A DNA stretch of 64,000 nucleotides from Gaertneriomyces semiglobifer (taxonomy: Eukaryota > Chytridiomycota > Chytridiomycetes > Spizellomycetales > Spizellomycetaceae), in assembly GCA_025558075.1 (NCBI GenBank), contig JAHLKF010000028.1, forward strand, positions 62,001 to 126,000, in the 5' to 3' direction. A program made the translations under genes and the position numbers. Below, piece by piece: positions 44,243-56,927 of this stretch; the first letter of the stretch is position 1, and each line of letters starts with the position of its first letter. The notes beneath the pieces were generated by a model, which saw only the letters and a program-made list of their open reading frames with translations, made no database searches and was not told where the DNA came from.

Positions 44243-45490
44243 ATGTCTTCTGAAAAGCATTCTCTTATCATCGACACAGACCCAGGTGTCGATGATGCAT
44301 TCGCTCTCTTCTTTGCTTTCATGCACCCGTCTCTCGATGTGCGTGCTATCACCATCACCCAAGGCAACACCCATGTCAAGAACGCTTTCCGCAATGCCAA
44401 GCAAATCATAGCTATTCAAGTCGCACATGAAAAGTACCTCGCAGAGAACCCCCAGGCGGGTGTTCAGCCCCCCATGGCCAAAATCAGCAAGGATGCTCCT
44501 CTCACCATCGCCATTGGTGCTGGTGTGCCCATGCAGGGTGAGGCCACGTATGCGCACTTCTACCACGGAGACGATGGTATGGGTAACTACTTTACCCCTA
44601 ACCCGCCAAAGGACGGAGAGATGGAGCTGCCAGCGACAGATGCAGATGTCAAAGAGGCTGAAGGATACTACACACTGTCCGAGCGGAATGCCGAAGACGA
44701 GATGATTCACCAATTGGAGACACACCCGGAGGGTACAATTACTATTGCTGCTCTGGGCCCGCTTACCAACGTCGCCAAGGCTATTCAAAAGGCACCTGAG
44801 ACTATGAAGCGAGTCAAGCAGATTATCTGCATGGGTGGTGCCATCAACGTGCCTGGTAACATCACGCCAGTCTCCGAGTTCAACTGGTACGCCGACGGTC
44901 TTGCAGCGCATATCGTCATTGCCAGCGACCTTCCTGTAAAAGTATTGCCGCTTGATGTCACCATGGAAGTTGCCCGTGTCGAGTCCAAGTACCTCTTTGA
45001 ACACGTCGCTCCTCTGAAAACACCGTTATCCGACTTCATCTCCAAGATTATCCTCCACGTCCTTGACCTTTCCAAAAGGAGTTGGGGATACACCTGGCTC
45101 ACGCTACATGACCCCCTTACCATCGCTGGCTTGGTGGATCCATCCGTGCTGGAATACACGCCACTGCATTTCGAGGTCGAGCCGTCCGGCAAACTCACAA
45201 GCGGCATGTGCATCGTAGACAAGCGCCCTCCGAAGCTGAACGAGCCTGTTGCGGAAGTCACAAAGCGCCAGAACATCGAGGTTGCGCTTAAAGGTGATCT
45301 ACCGGCTTTCCTCAAGATCTTTTACAAGACCCTTTTCCGCCTAGACTGGAACGATGAGACTCCTGTTGTTGAAGAACACAGTGGGCCCGTCACTGCTCTT
45401 GCTACCCCGACTGCCTCGGACAACGGTGCTAAAGCCGTCGAGGGCAAACCCGTCGGCAAAGGAAAGAAGGAGAAGTGTGTGGTCATGTAA
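44243..45490 (+). CDS. Inosine-uridine-preferring nucleoside hydrolase with C-terminal CaaX motif
   Basis: This is an intronless gene of 415 residues. The N-terminal DTDPGVDDAFAL is the calcium/ribose-binding Asp cluster. GTITIAALGPLTNVAKAI and CMGGAINVPGNITPVSEFNW follow, and TLHDPLTIAG supplies the catalytic-site His-Asp. The enzyme hydrolyses ribonucleosides to base and ribose for purine/pyrimidine salvage. Residues ~80-165 include an insert (NPPKDGEMELPATDADVKEA) longer than in bacterial members. The tail GKGKKEKCVVM is a polybasic stretch plus CVVM, a textbook farnesylation box, which is not usual for this family. Confidence 0.95.
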   Translation: MSSEKHSLIIDTDPGVDDAFALFFAFMHPSLDVRAITITQGNTHVKNAFRNAKQIIAIQVAHEKYLAENPQAGVQPPMAKISKDAPLTIAIGAGVPMQGEATYAHFYHGDDGMGNYFTPNPPKDGEMELPATDADVKEAEGYYTLSERNAEDEMIHQLETHPEGTITIAALGPLTNVAKAIQKAPETMKRVKQIICMGGAINVPGNITPVSEFNWYADGLAAHIVIASDLPVKVLPLDVTMEVARVESKYLFEHVAPLKTPLSDFISKIILHVLDLSKRSWGYTWLTLHDPLTIAGLVDPSVLEYTPLHFEVEPSGKLTSGMCIVDKRPPKLNEPVAEVTKRQNIEVALKGDLPAFLKIFYKTLFRLDWNDETPVVEEHSGPVTALATPTASDNGAKAVEGKPVGKGKKEKCVVM

Positions 45491-45620
45491 TTTGATAAAC
45501 CGCAGTGACAAATCATAGAAATGAAATTTTAGAGCTTTTTTGCATGTATATGAAAGCCCCAATAGACGACTGTTGCAAATACAAAGAACAGAATTGAAGA
45601 ATTCTCTTTATAAAGTCTAT

Positions 45621-46348
45621 TTAGAATTTCAGTACGAAACTGTCCCCTTGCTTTACTATTTTCAAAGCATCGAGCATCTTTTCTGCGTCCGCCTTTTCTA
45701 CAGACTTTTTACCGAGCTTCTTGATTGCTTTTTGACGTAGGTCGTTTAACGTCATACCCTCATCCGACTTCTTTAATACTGAGCTGAATGCATCTTGCAG
45801 GGTACTTGCTGTTGGCTCAGACGTTGCAGATTTCAACTTTTTCGCCTTTTTGGACTTCTCTTCTTTCTTATCGGCATCACCGCTGTCCCTGGCGCGCTTC
45901 TTTGACTCCGCCTCTGCCACCGGTGTCTCTTCCTTGTTGATGTCTTCCGGAGCAGCGAACAATCCCGTCTTCCCACTCTCGTTCTTTTTCAACTGAGCCA
46001 CCAGTCCCTCCGACTCTGGCGCCTTTGCGACATTCTCCTTTACGTCCTGTTTCACCTGCTGCTTCCCATTCTGCTGTTGTTTTCCATTTTGCTTTTTCCC
46101 TTTATACAAACTCTTTTGGTATTTTTCAGCTTCGCTTATGCATGTGGAATGCTGGCGGTAATCGGTTCCGTGGAATGTGGTGTTGCAGTCGATACATGTG
46201 AATTGGGCTTGTCGACACCGGTAGGTGTGCGGGTCCAGCTTGGCCTTCTTCAAGGTTTCCTGGCAATATTCACTAAACCGACACTAAAATGAGCGAGGGA
46301 AAATCGCACCACGCCATCAACCAAAACTTACCACACGAATGAAACCAT
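45621..46348 (-). CDS. LYAR-type C2HC zinc-finger nucleolar protein
   Basis: A 17-nt first exon (46332-46348) and exon 45621-46272 give 222 residues. The N-terminus MVSFVCEYCQETLKKAKLDP and RQAQFTCIDCNTTFHG match the two C2HC fingers of LYAR/UPF0743-type proteins. The rest is Lys/Glu-rich with a basic KKRARDSGDADKKEEKSKKA region and a helical end resembling the LYAR C-terminal winged segment. Such proteins act in ribosome biogenesis. The gene is divergent from eL38 across 257 bases, consistent with co-regulation of ribosome genes. Confidence 0.88.
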
Positions 46349-46605
46349 TTTACAGCTGTGTTATGTATGTTCGATGCTTGTGTAGAAATTCGCTTCCACA
46401 TATAATTATTGTCCAAAAGTTCCGTGTTAAAATCCAAAGCCCAAAAACAACGAGAGTAACCCTAACCCCTTCACGAGAAAGTTTCTGCCCAACGGCGCCA
46501 AAAGGCCAATCTTTACATTCGACAAACGGTTACAAGGAGCACCCACCGGATAGCTGCAATATCTTTGATTTTAAAGGTCGCAGACGGACAGTACACATTT
46601 CAAAG
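46349..46605. promoter_or_regulatory. Divergent promoter region, LYAR-like / eL38
   Basis: This is 257 bases between two ribosome-related genes facing outward. ACCCTAACCCC occurs at about 46460 and resembles a telomere-type or Rap1/Tbf1-like site, which drives ribosomal-protein genes in several fungi. The match is by eye only. Confidence 0.4.
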
Positions 46606-47114
46606 ATGGTATGTAGTTGGTGGTCTTTTTTTTCAGCGGTTGTATGCAAGTGGATGTGAGGAGGACGTTGTGTGTGGCAGCACCGACAACGGACGACGAA
46701 TTTTGCAAAGGAAATGCATGAGAGGGGTATTGCAGCAGGGAGGTTTAGCACGATGCACATTGTAGAGAGAGAGAGTTTATGCCGCATTGATGTTTCAAGT
46801 GCTTGAGTAGGCAGAAGAACTCACAGAAGTGTCCTTCCAATAGCCCAAGCAAATCACAGAGATCAAGGACTTCCTCAAGGTCGCCCGCCGCAAGGACGCC
46901 AAGTCCATCAAGATCAAGAAGAACGGCTCTGAGACCAAGTTCAAGGTCAGGTGCTCCAAGTACCTCTACACCCTTGTCGTTGCCGATTCTGACAAGGCTG
47001 AGAAGCTGAAGCAGAGCTTGCCCCCAAGTACGTCCCCGTTGCATGTTGGATTCTTTCTGTTGGTGCTGTATATTGATGTTTTGTTCAACAGCTCCCGAGG
47101 CCAAGGAGATCTAA
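46606..47114 (+). CDS. RPL38: Ribosomal protein eL38
   Basis: The first exon is the ATG alone (46606-46608). A 235-nt intron follows, then exons 46844-47027 and 47092-47114, giving 69 residues. [20 protein letters not shown] and [20 protein letters not shown] are near-invariant eL38 sequence. The end (LPPTPEAKEI) is a little different from the usual tail. The first intron is far longer than the ~60-nt norm here, as is common for fungal ribosomal-protein genes and possibly regulatory. Confidence 0.96.
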
Positions 47115-47621
47115 GTCGACCATTTTTTTCACGCCTGATTTGTTCATACGACGAAGATGTGTGGAAGAATGTCCCGTTAGATTTTTAATACATTGGGTGG
47201 GAATCTGCGATCAAATAATCTTGACCCCGTTTGATTTGAGACTGTGCTTTGAACGGGAAATGGTTGTATCCTACTTGAGGTTTTGAACTGCCTGGAGTCT
47301 AGTGGGGGTACACTGGAAGAATATTTGCATTTACGAGGAGAGAGCGACGCAGCAATCACTTGGCCGATGGAATGATATGATATGGGAGCCTATGATGGTG
47401 TCAATGGCGAATTACAGCATACGGCACACGTCCACTGCGGGGAGCTTGCACGACCGTGATCATGTTTCTCGCACAGCACTCTCTTTAGGCTTCGAACGCC
47501 ACAAGCGCTTTTGAGCCCCAGACCCGACCAGGTCAGCTTGTTAAGCTGCTGACACCAGATTGGGCACAAAAGCTTGCGAGTCAACAAACTAGTGATATAT
47601 TACATGCCTCAAATCAGGCGC
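47115..47621. other. Convergent intergenic region
   Basis: This is 507 bases between the 3' ends of eL38 (+) and proteasome alpha-4 (-). Nothing recognised. Confidence 0.4.
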
Positions 47622-48996
<1,375 letters not shown>

Positions 48997-50517
48997 ATGA
49001 AGGGCAACGGCGACGGACGGGATGGCGAGCTGGATTTTGAAGGGCGGGCTGTACAAGGTCCTCTACCAACATGGGACTGGTCATTTGTAAGTTCACCTCC
49101 GACGCAGTGCTACGTGCCTATTCGCGCTAACGGTTGCGTTTCCCAGGCTATAACATTAGCAGCTCTGCGTGCACTTGTAGCACGTGGCGCGGGATCTCTG
49201 AATCTTGCCAGGCGCCTGACCTCATTGGGCGCTGTTCCCACCCCTATGAAGTGCCGGATAACCAAAATCCGGATGCCAAGACGAGAGGACGTTTTACTGG
49301 AAGGCATGTCGCATGCCGACGTGAGTGGAAGTATCACGGCAGAGTGGGTGTCGTATCCTCAACCTTCTGAAAATGTAAAACCGGATTCCGCAAGTGAATC
49401 AAAGCGTAAAAAGAAAGTCATTCTTTACTGCCACGGTGGAGCCTACTTCGTCTGCTCTCGCAAAACGCACCGCGGCATTACCTGGCGTTTGGCCAAATAT
49501 TCCTCATCACCTGTTCTCGTCATTGATTATCGACTAGCACCCGAGCATCCTTTCCCAGCCGCATTACACGATGTTCTATCCGCATACCTGTTTTTGCTGG
49601 AGTCGTACTCACCGGATCAGATTGGATTCGTTGGTGACTCGGCAGGGGGAGGCCTCTGCCTAGCAGCACTGCTGTGGATTCGCGATCATGGTGGCATTAA
49701 CGTCGATGGAGTTACTCAGCCTGTTCCCATGCCGGGCAGTGCGGTTCTGTTCTCACCATGGATGGATTTGACACATTCACAACCGTCGTGGTTCCTGAAT
49801 GCTCCTTACGACTACTTGCCTGCTGTACCTCAACATAACGCGGCGTGCCACTATTATGTTCGATCGAATGACTTGCTTACTAACCCACTTGTCTCCCCGC
49901 TGTTTGCGGAACCTGCCAATGACAAGCAATTGTGTCCCATTCTTATTCAAGTTGGTGATGCTGAACGGTTACGTGATGAGGCAATTGTCTTTTGGAAAAA
50001 ATTCTCCGACGCCGGAGCGGACATCTCGTTGGAGCTATACGAAGACCAACCACATGTGTTTCAAATGTTCACCTTCAGTCTACCAATAGCACGGCTTGCT
50101 CTCCGACGTACTGCGACTTACTTGCAACACAATGGTTGGAAAGAGGATGGACACCGATCGGTGCGCGTTCGCAACAGGAAGCCGCATCCGGTGGTTGCAC
50201 TGTCTAATCCATTTCATGTTGTTCAACGAGGACAGCTGTTGATGAAGAGGCACACTCCTGAGAGTTCAGAAGCGACGGTCGTTGAAGAAGCGATGGAGGT
50301 TGAGGTTGTTCACACCAAGGAGATCACCCCGGCGGTCGTTGAAGAAACGGTTGAGATCGAGATTGCTCACACCAAGGAGATCACCACGGCGGTCGTTGAA
50401 GAAACGGTTGAGATTAAGGTTGTTCACACCAAGGAGATCACCACGGCGGTCGTTGAAGAAGCGGTTGAGATGGTGGTTGTTCATACCAAGGAGATCACCA
50501 CTGGACAGGTCAGGTAG
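48997..50517 (+). CDS. Hormone-sensitive-lipase-family alpha/beta hydrolase with C-terminal 19-residue repeats
   Basis: Exon 48997-49086, a 60-nt intron (a multiple of three and open, so easily missed) and exon 49147-50517 give 486 residues. The oxyanion motif HGGAYF and nucleophile elbow GFVGDSAGGG mark the HSL/esterase family, with YRLAPEHPFPAAL between them. The acid Asp lies in QVGDAERLRDE and the His in DQPHVFQMF. The last ~80 residues are four near-identical 19-residue units (VVEE(T/A)VEI-VVHTKEIT) with alternating acidic and hydrophobic residues. The substrate is unknown; carboxylesters are likely. Confidence 0.92.
   Translation: MKGNGDGRDGELDFEGRAVQGPLPTWDWSFVSSPPTQCYVPIRANGCVSQAITLAALRALVARGAGSLNLARRLTSLGAVPTPMKCRITKIRMPRREDVLLEGMSHADVSGSITAEWVSYPQPSENVKPDSASESKRKKKVILYCHGGAYFVCSRKTHRGITWRLAKYSSSPVLVIDYRLAPEHPFPAALHDVLSAYLFLLESYSPDQIGFVGDSAGGGLCLAALLWIRDHGGINVDGVTQPVPMPGSAVLFSPWMDLTHSQPSWFLNAPYDYLPAVPQHNAACHYYVRSNDLLTNPLVSPLFAEPANDKQLCPILIQVGDAERLRDEAIVFWKKFSDAGADISLELYEDQPHVFQMFTFSLPIARLALRRTATYLQHNGWKEDGHRSVRVRNRKPHPVVALSNPFHVVQRGQLLMKRHTPESSEATVVEEAMEVEVVHTKEITPAVVEETVEIEIAHTKEITTAVVEETVEIKVVHTKEITTAVVEEAVEMVVVHTKEITTGQVR
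50278..50505 (+). repeat. Four 57-bp tandem repeats at the 3' end of the hydrolase gene
   Basis: The unit begins GTCGTTGAAGAA and contains CACACCAAGGAGATCACC. Four copies of 57 bp (228 bp) differ at only a few positions each and keep frame, implying recent expansion or ongoing homogenisation. Confidence 0.95.
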
Positions 50518-51079
50518 ATACGTAAATACTGTAGGTGTAGATAGTTATAATAGTGTAAATAGCGTATTGGGAAACGTGCCCTCGTCGCCGCGCCTGTTTA
50601 AGTTGAAGCACGCCCCAGTAGACGGCTTGGTCTCGTGATACAGTTGATATCTAGCGCCTTAACGAGATGCATTTGATAAGTATCGCATTCCTAACTGAGG
50701 ACTCATTTGGGACAAGTAGTTATCTGAATGCTATGTTAAGCGAGGTCATCCACGAGGAACGACCGTTGGGGATTCTTTTGTGCTGTCAGATTTGTTTCCG
50801 CGGAATTCACATTCGCATTAGCTCAATGAACGCTGAGCTATCTACGGTAGACTTTATGGTGCGTCCGTCCGTGCTTCCCACTTCATCATCAATAAACAGA
50901 GAGAAAAGATTGCGACTCACACCGCAACGCATTTTCCCATGGCGAATTGTTTAAATACGTCGTCTACATGCAAGTATTTTGCGAAGTACGTTCAAGATCC
51001 AGCTAACCATAACATTCCTTTATATATATGTACATTATCTTGCGTTTTACCTTTATATATCGTATTTACAGCAATCCGC
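50518..51079. other. Convergent intergenic region
   Basis: This lies between the 3' ends of the hydrolase (+) and TAF2 (-). It is A+T-rich towards TAF2. Nothing recognised. Confidence 0.4.
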
Positions 51080-54000
51080 TCACTTCTTCAATTTCAATGT
51101 GAGCTTTAGCGGTTTGGGTGCGGGTGATTCCGTTACTTCCGCGCCTTTCTTTTCTTTTTTCTTGCTCTTCTCCCCAGGGACAGGGGTTACCGATGTGCGT
51201 AGTTTAATGGGGTTGGGTTTGGTTTTTTTCTCCGAAGGTGATTCGGCGTAGTCGCTTTTACGCTTTTTGGACGTCTATTGAATATCAATAAAGAGAAGTT
51301 AGAACAATGCATGGAGGCCCACGTAATCAAGCAATCTTTACCTCGACCGGCGTGGCCGTTCCGCTACCAGCCTCTTTACCGAACTGTTGTCGCCACTCCG
51401 CCTGGAAAACCTTTTGGATAGCTAGTCCGCAATTATGCCCATAACTCGTTTGTGGATTGTAATCAAAACAGTTCGCAAACATCTGCTTCATATCCTTGGC
51501 AAACTCGTCCGGTGTCTTGTACTTCTCCTTGTCCAACTTTTTCCGCATAGTTTGCAGGTCCATTGGCTTCTTAATCCGCCGGTAATAGTCGGGTAACACG
51601 GCAGGATCCACTGGTTCGCGAAAGATGAACGCTTCGTCCATGTCGCGGACCCGGATCAAAATGGTACGAATCTTTGCTTCATCGGCGACCGAAAGGTGGG
51701 ATTCGTCGGTTTCATAGGAAGGAGTAGGGACAGACGGAGTTTTATGTCGAGGTGCTCCGTTCGATGCAGTTGCACTTGTCCGCGCGATCGGCGTAGCTCC
51801 TCTTGCTGTTGTCGGCGCCGGACTTGCCTTGGTGCTTCCAGCACGCTTACCCGCTGGGCTTGCTCTTGCAGAGGCAGGCGTGCCATCCCGCGACGCCGCG
51901 CCTTTAAACCCAGCTGCATTCCACTCCTTCTTAAAAAACGATTCGAGGCGCTTCCCAGCCTCATGCACAGCGTCACCTGAAAGATGCTCATCTGTCAATG
52001 TAACCATCGACTACACGAGCACATACTAAACTCACCCGGCAGGTTGAAAAGGAAGCAATTATGCAACATAAGATCAACATCACTTCGGAAATCTTCGGAG
52101 TCCTTATATACGCCATTATCGAACTTCTTTCGGATGGTGCTCAAATCCATTGGACGTTTCACAATTGTCGGATATTGAGGGATGTTTAACGCCACGGGAT
52201 CCACTGGATGCAAGAATGGGAAACCATCAATGTGTGACTGTAATTTGACCAGAATGCTTTCGCAGAGCTTTCCCTCCGGAGTCGATTTCCATGCCCCAGC
52301 CTTAGGCTTCGGCGTCGCCAGGCCTGGTGCCGGCGATCCTGCACGTGATCCCTTCGACTTCCACTCTTTGTCAAACTCTGCGATCAGCGTCCGTGTATCC
52401 AAATTCACTTGTGTACCAGGCGGATTGAATTTTAACGAGTTGCTAAACATGAGTCTGACATCCGATTCAAATTCGGATGGCGACGAGTAAATCCCTTGAT
52501 CCAATTTTTGCTTTATGGTAGATAGATCCATGGGTTCTTTCACAACCTCAAAGTATGTAGGGAGGTTCAAGGCAACCGGATCGACAGGCGTCCGAAACCA
52601 GTGAGACAAATGATGAGAGAACAAAGCTTTCCATACACGTTTGCACTTCTTTGCCTCGTCCTGTGATAGTCCTACTTCTTTCTTCACTTCTTTGTTCACT
52701 GCTACATGCTCGGCAGGTACTGTTACATGATGATCGTGGGCCGTTTGCGCAGGCAAGGTCGAAAGCTCTTCAGTAAGCGGAGGACCCTCCCGTGGAACCA
52801 CTGTACCTTGTTGAGGCGGGGGAGGTGGCAGAGCCGAGGCGGGCACAACCGGTAAGTCCGCAGGTAACCGCGCCGGTGACGGTTCCGGTGTTGGAACAGG
52901 TTGATCAGCTACTTCATTCTTCACCACAACAGGCTCGGGTGGCTCATTCCATGCACTCATGGTCTGCGGAACAACCTTGGTGTCAAAATACTTCTCGAGT
53001 TGTTTCGCTTTCTGGTAGACCGCACTATCTTCCAAATTGTATTCGAAGCAATTTTTGAAAATTTGGCGGATATCACTGAACAAAGTGTTCATATTATCCC
53101 TGTAGACGCCCGCCTTCACGTTTGAATCCACAGTATGGAGATCCATCGGTCTTTTGATAACTTGATAATAGTGGGTATTCGATGAATCTACTGGCCACGT
53201 GAATGGCGCGGCGGCGGGGTGATTTCTCAAGCTAAGCAGCGTCTTTTTGGATACTTCCAAGAAACGCGGATCAGGTTTCGGTAGGTCCAGTGCTGGTGTA
53301 GAAGGGGGCTTTGCAATGCGCGGCTTTATACTGATCTTCATTGTCCGCGGAACCTCGGTACCCTTACTGGTGCCCTTGCGTGCGGTTGGCGTGCCTTCAT
53401 CCTCGCTCGCACTGTCATCGCCACGTTTGTTCAACGGGATCTTAAGCTTAATCTTTGGTGCTGGGCTGGAAGCGTAACTTCCCTCCGGTGCAGGTTCATA
53501 CAAGTATTCACAGAAACGGAGGAGATTGATTCGTACGCGGTGTTCCACCGTGGTGCCCGAGTTCATCATCCGCCAAATGTCTCTAGCAATATCTTGCCTA
53601 GTAGACAAATGATATCGAAGCGCGTCCCAAGCAGAAAGCGCGCTTTCTGAGCCACTGGATCCGGCCGCCCGAGATTCTTCATCCATTACGAATACTAACT
53701 CAGCTATAGCCTTCGCTACATGATAACGCACATAAGGGACGGGATCCTCTGCAACAAGATTCAAAATAAACTGAGCGACGGTCGGAGACATCAACGCATC
53801 CAACATCAGCAGCGCGTCAATCGCAATGAGTCGAACATGTATGAAATTGCCGTATCGGGCGTGCTGTATGAATAACACCAGATTCACCGGAACCATTCCA
53901 ACCATCATCCATTTCAACTGCGCTTCCAAACAGGCGACAGTAACGGAGTTATGGTAGGAGGGTATCAATCGATCTAACGTTCGGTACCGCTCGACCTCCT

Positions 54001-56927
54001 CAACAGCATCCTGCAATAATGGGATGTTCGGTACCTTGGCACCAGTCGACGTCGTCGTACCTTCCCCGAACATCGATAGATCAAACTCCTCGACATCACT
54101 AGTGTCACCCGTACGCGGAACCGCCGTGACTACCTTTTTTGGCACTTGCGTGACAGCAGGCACGAAGGAATTACACAGGGCAGCAATCAGGTTGGCGACA
54201 AAATAGCTGTCGGAATACCGATTACCCGTGTTATCGTTGAACTTAAGTAGGTTCAACAAGAATTCACGGTATAATAGCGGTGCCATGTCCGGCGATTCTC
54301 GAACGGACGCCAGGGCGGTTACCATTGCTTTCTGCACGTAGTATTCTGGCAAGTCATTGAAGTTATTACTTCTCGGCAGGAGAATATCTTCCGTTGCATC
54401 CTGATAACAGTATTTCTCCCTATATGGCGTCAACAAGTAGCGCGTAGTGACACCATGCTTCTGTTCCGAGGCACACTTAGCTAACGCTAACGCTGCCTCG
54501 ACGCGCAAGCCATAGTATACTGTCTTATCCTCTAGGAACTCTGCAAGTGCCATGACAGTTCCTTGAGAAGGGAGCTTGGCGAGGGCGGACAGAGCTTCGT
54601 ATTGTGCGTACACCTCTTTATCCCGCTTCAACTGTGTTGCCCACATGAAATCCGGCTGTTCGAAGACCATCACGCAAAGCCACTCATTATCCGGGTCTAG
54701 TCGAACCCAGTCGAACGTGGATCTATCTGGCTCCTCATCGTTCCATTCTCCTTTGGCGTCCTCCTCCTCTGGCACCGTTTGATCTTCAGCTCCTTTCTTA
54801 CCCTTGACTGTTTTCCGCCGAATTCTCCGGTACTTGGTGTGGTATTGAATATCGTATTGCTTTTGTAAATCTTCCAGTAGCACTTCGGTATCGTACGTCT
54901 GCGTAGGCTCATGTACACGTATGGTGAACGGCCCTGTAAACTTCGAGGTGCTGCCTAATATCCCTCCATTCGTATTATCCTGGCGGTATTTGAATTCAAT
55001 CACCATCTTCTTCTTATTGAAAGAATACTGAAACGTAAAACGAGGACAGCCACTGCCATAGATCCACTGATCGGTAAACGTTTTCAAATCTAGCTTGCCC
55101 GTCAGTTTCCGCGTCGTTCTTATGAATTGATGAGTGCTCAGGCCATTCGGAAGTTCATCGGCTTTCGTGGTGACCAGAATCTTGTTGAGTACCTTGCGCA
55201 TCGAGCCTTTACCGACTCGAGTCTCAAGCATATACAGAATGATTCCGGCTTTCAGCGAAATAAACTCGGCGCGTACAGATGCCCAATCATCCGCCGGGTG
55301 GAAGTGGTGTAGGAGTAGTGGGTCGACCATACTCGTTTGTTCTGCGAATAAGTCGAGGTCATCGGTCGTGATGGTCGGGTATAATGGCGGTTGATTCACG
55401 TCAAGCTCACAAACACGTTGCATATCCTGAACGCGCGTGAGCCCAAGTAAGAACGTTACCAGAAAAAAGGACACCATACCTTTTTCAACCGAAACTTGTA
55501 TTCGTTTCGTCCAAAGAACCTTTCCAAAAATAATCCCGATAAATAGTTACACAATCCTACCGTTAACCATGTGTCCGCCCACGTCTTCGGCGCAACAAAA
55601 TGGCCAAACCACTGCGCGGTCAAAGCTCCAATCAGTAAACGCATGGTCTCGAACGTCTGATCAATGATATCTTCATCAAGCAACAAGTTGGTACTCAGTA
55701 ACGCCATTCCAGCGCCAGTAGTGACGGCATTGTACGTATCTTCCACAAAAACCTGGTTGTACGTCGGAAATGGAAGCGGCACTCCAAGATAGCGCTCACA
55801 AAACGAGATCATTTGTGTCAGGATGCTCGTGGTATACTCAAGTTCCTCCGTTCTTCCAGGCAAGCAAAACGCATACGCCGTGCCTTTGTCATGTGCATGA
55901 TCATGTGTACTCGAATGGTTGGCAGTCATTGGTATATCGTCCGCTTCATCGTCGGAGTCAGAAACGTGCCCGGAGTGCCTAGCCCACGACGCGACCTCAA
56001 TGTTCTCGAACGGCCCAATTGCAAGTAGCACATCTGGTGCCGACGCAACGCTCGAAAGCGTATACGTCGTGATCTTCTTCGCAGGATTATCCGGGTGTAC
56101 CACCTGTTCCATCAGTTCGCCGCCACACACAACGATAATGTCCCGATTGCCGTCATCCTCCCACTCATCGTTCTCTACGTTCTCAGAATCCATGTCCATC
56201 GCTTCTGCTCCAAATACGCTAGGAAGAGCGTCTCGCAGCTTTCGTGGGGTAATCACTTGGAGTTCCCAGGTGCATCGCTCCTGCCATCGATCCAGACATG
56301 GAATCCAACATCTTGCGGAAGATGCCTGATTATAGGTATAGGCATGAGGATATCTGTCCGGAGCGACGTCCGGATCGGGCAACACGAACTGTACACCAGC
56401 AGTAGGGTTCACCAGTTCAAAATCCACGCGAACACTGAGAGGTCGATACGTCGGTATCGCAGATTTAACCGGCGGTCTCTGTTCTCCATTCGTACCATTT
56501 GCTACAAATGTATCCACCTCGGGCACTGGTACAGGGGTATCATTGATTTGCAGAACTGGCGTAACTCCTTTTGGCAAGGTGATCACTAGTTCTCCCTCAT
56601 CGGCCTCTTGCAGTGCATAGGTGTATTGTTGCCTATAGTCATTGAAATGCTGCACGCCTTTGCGCGACGTCGGCGGTATAACGGGATTTAGAGGGTTGTC
56701 ATAAATAAATTTCGCATCGGCATGTTCAACGGACACTTTCAGAATAGAGGTCACTCCAGAATTCAACCGGATCTCTGAAAGGTCCGCAACCAGAGGAGTG
56801 ACAGTGAGAACCACATAGCCCTGGGTTATGAAAATCTCTCAGTTCGTTGCGCAATCTTAACAAAACTTCTCACAGATCCACTCACAAAGATAGTTTGAAG
56901 GTCAAAGTCGAATTCCACGACAACCCG
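51080..56927 (-). CDS. TAF2: TFIID subunit TAF2 fused to four bromodomains; first exon unresolved
   Basis: Exons 56886-56927, 55480-56820, 52036-55426, 51342-51976 and 51080-51274 give 1867 residues after an unresolved start. RVVVEFDFDLQTIF then GYVVLTVTPLVADLSEIRLN opens the M1-aminopeptidase-like domain. It includes SARCWIPCLDRWQERCTWEL and a region (AVTTGAGMALLSTNLLLDE) where the zinc-binding residues of true peptidases are absent, as in TAF2. HEAT-like helices follow. Four bromodomains lie at residues ~1180-1280, 1383-1483, 1510-1610 and 1691-1788. Each has a PVD(P/S) entry, PMDL, and the acetyl-lysine Asn (CFEYN, SLKFN, CFLFN, CFDYN). The tail is Lys-rich. A candidate first exon reading MQKQPSASDDINSKTATKTS lies at about 57080-57150, but its donor is unclear. 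Confidence 0.93.

Noticed and set aside
44222..45004. 260-codon minus-strand frame across the nucleoside hydrolase
   Set aside because: Antisense shadow of an intronless, codon-biased gene. No domain is recognised.
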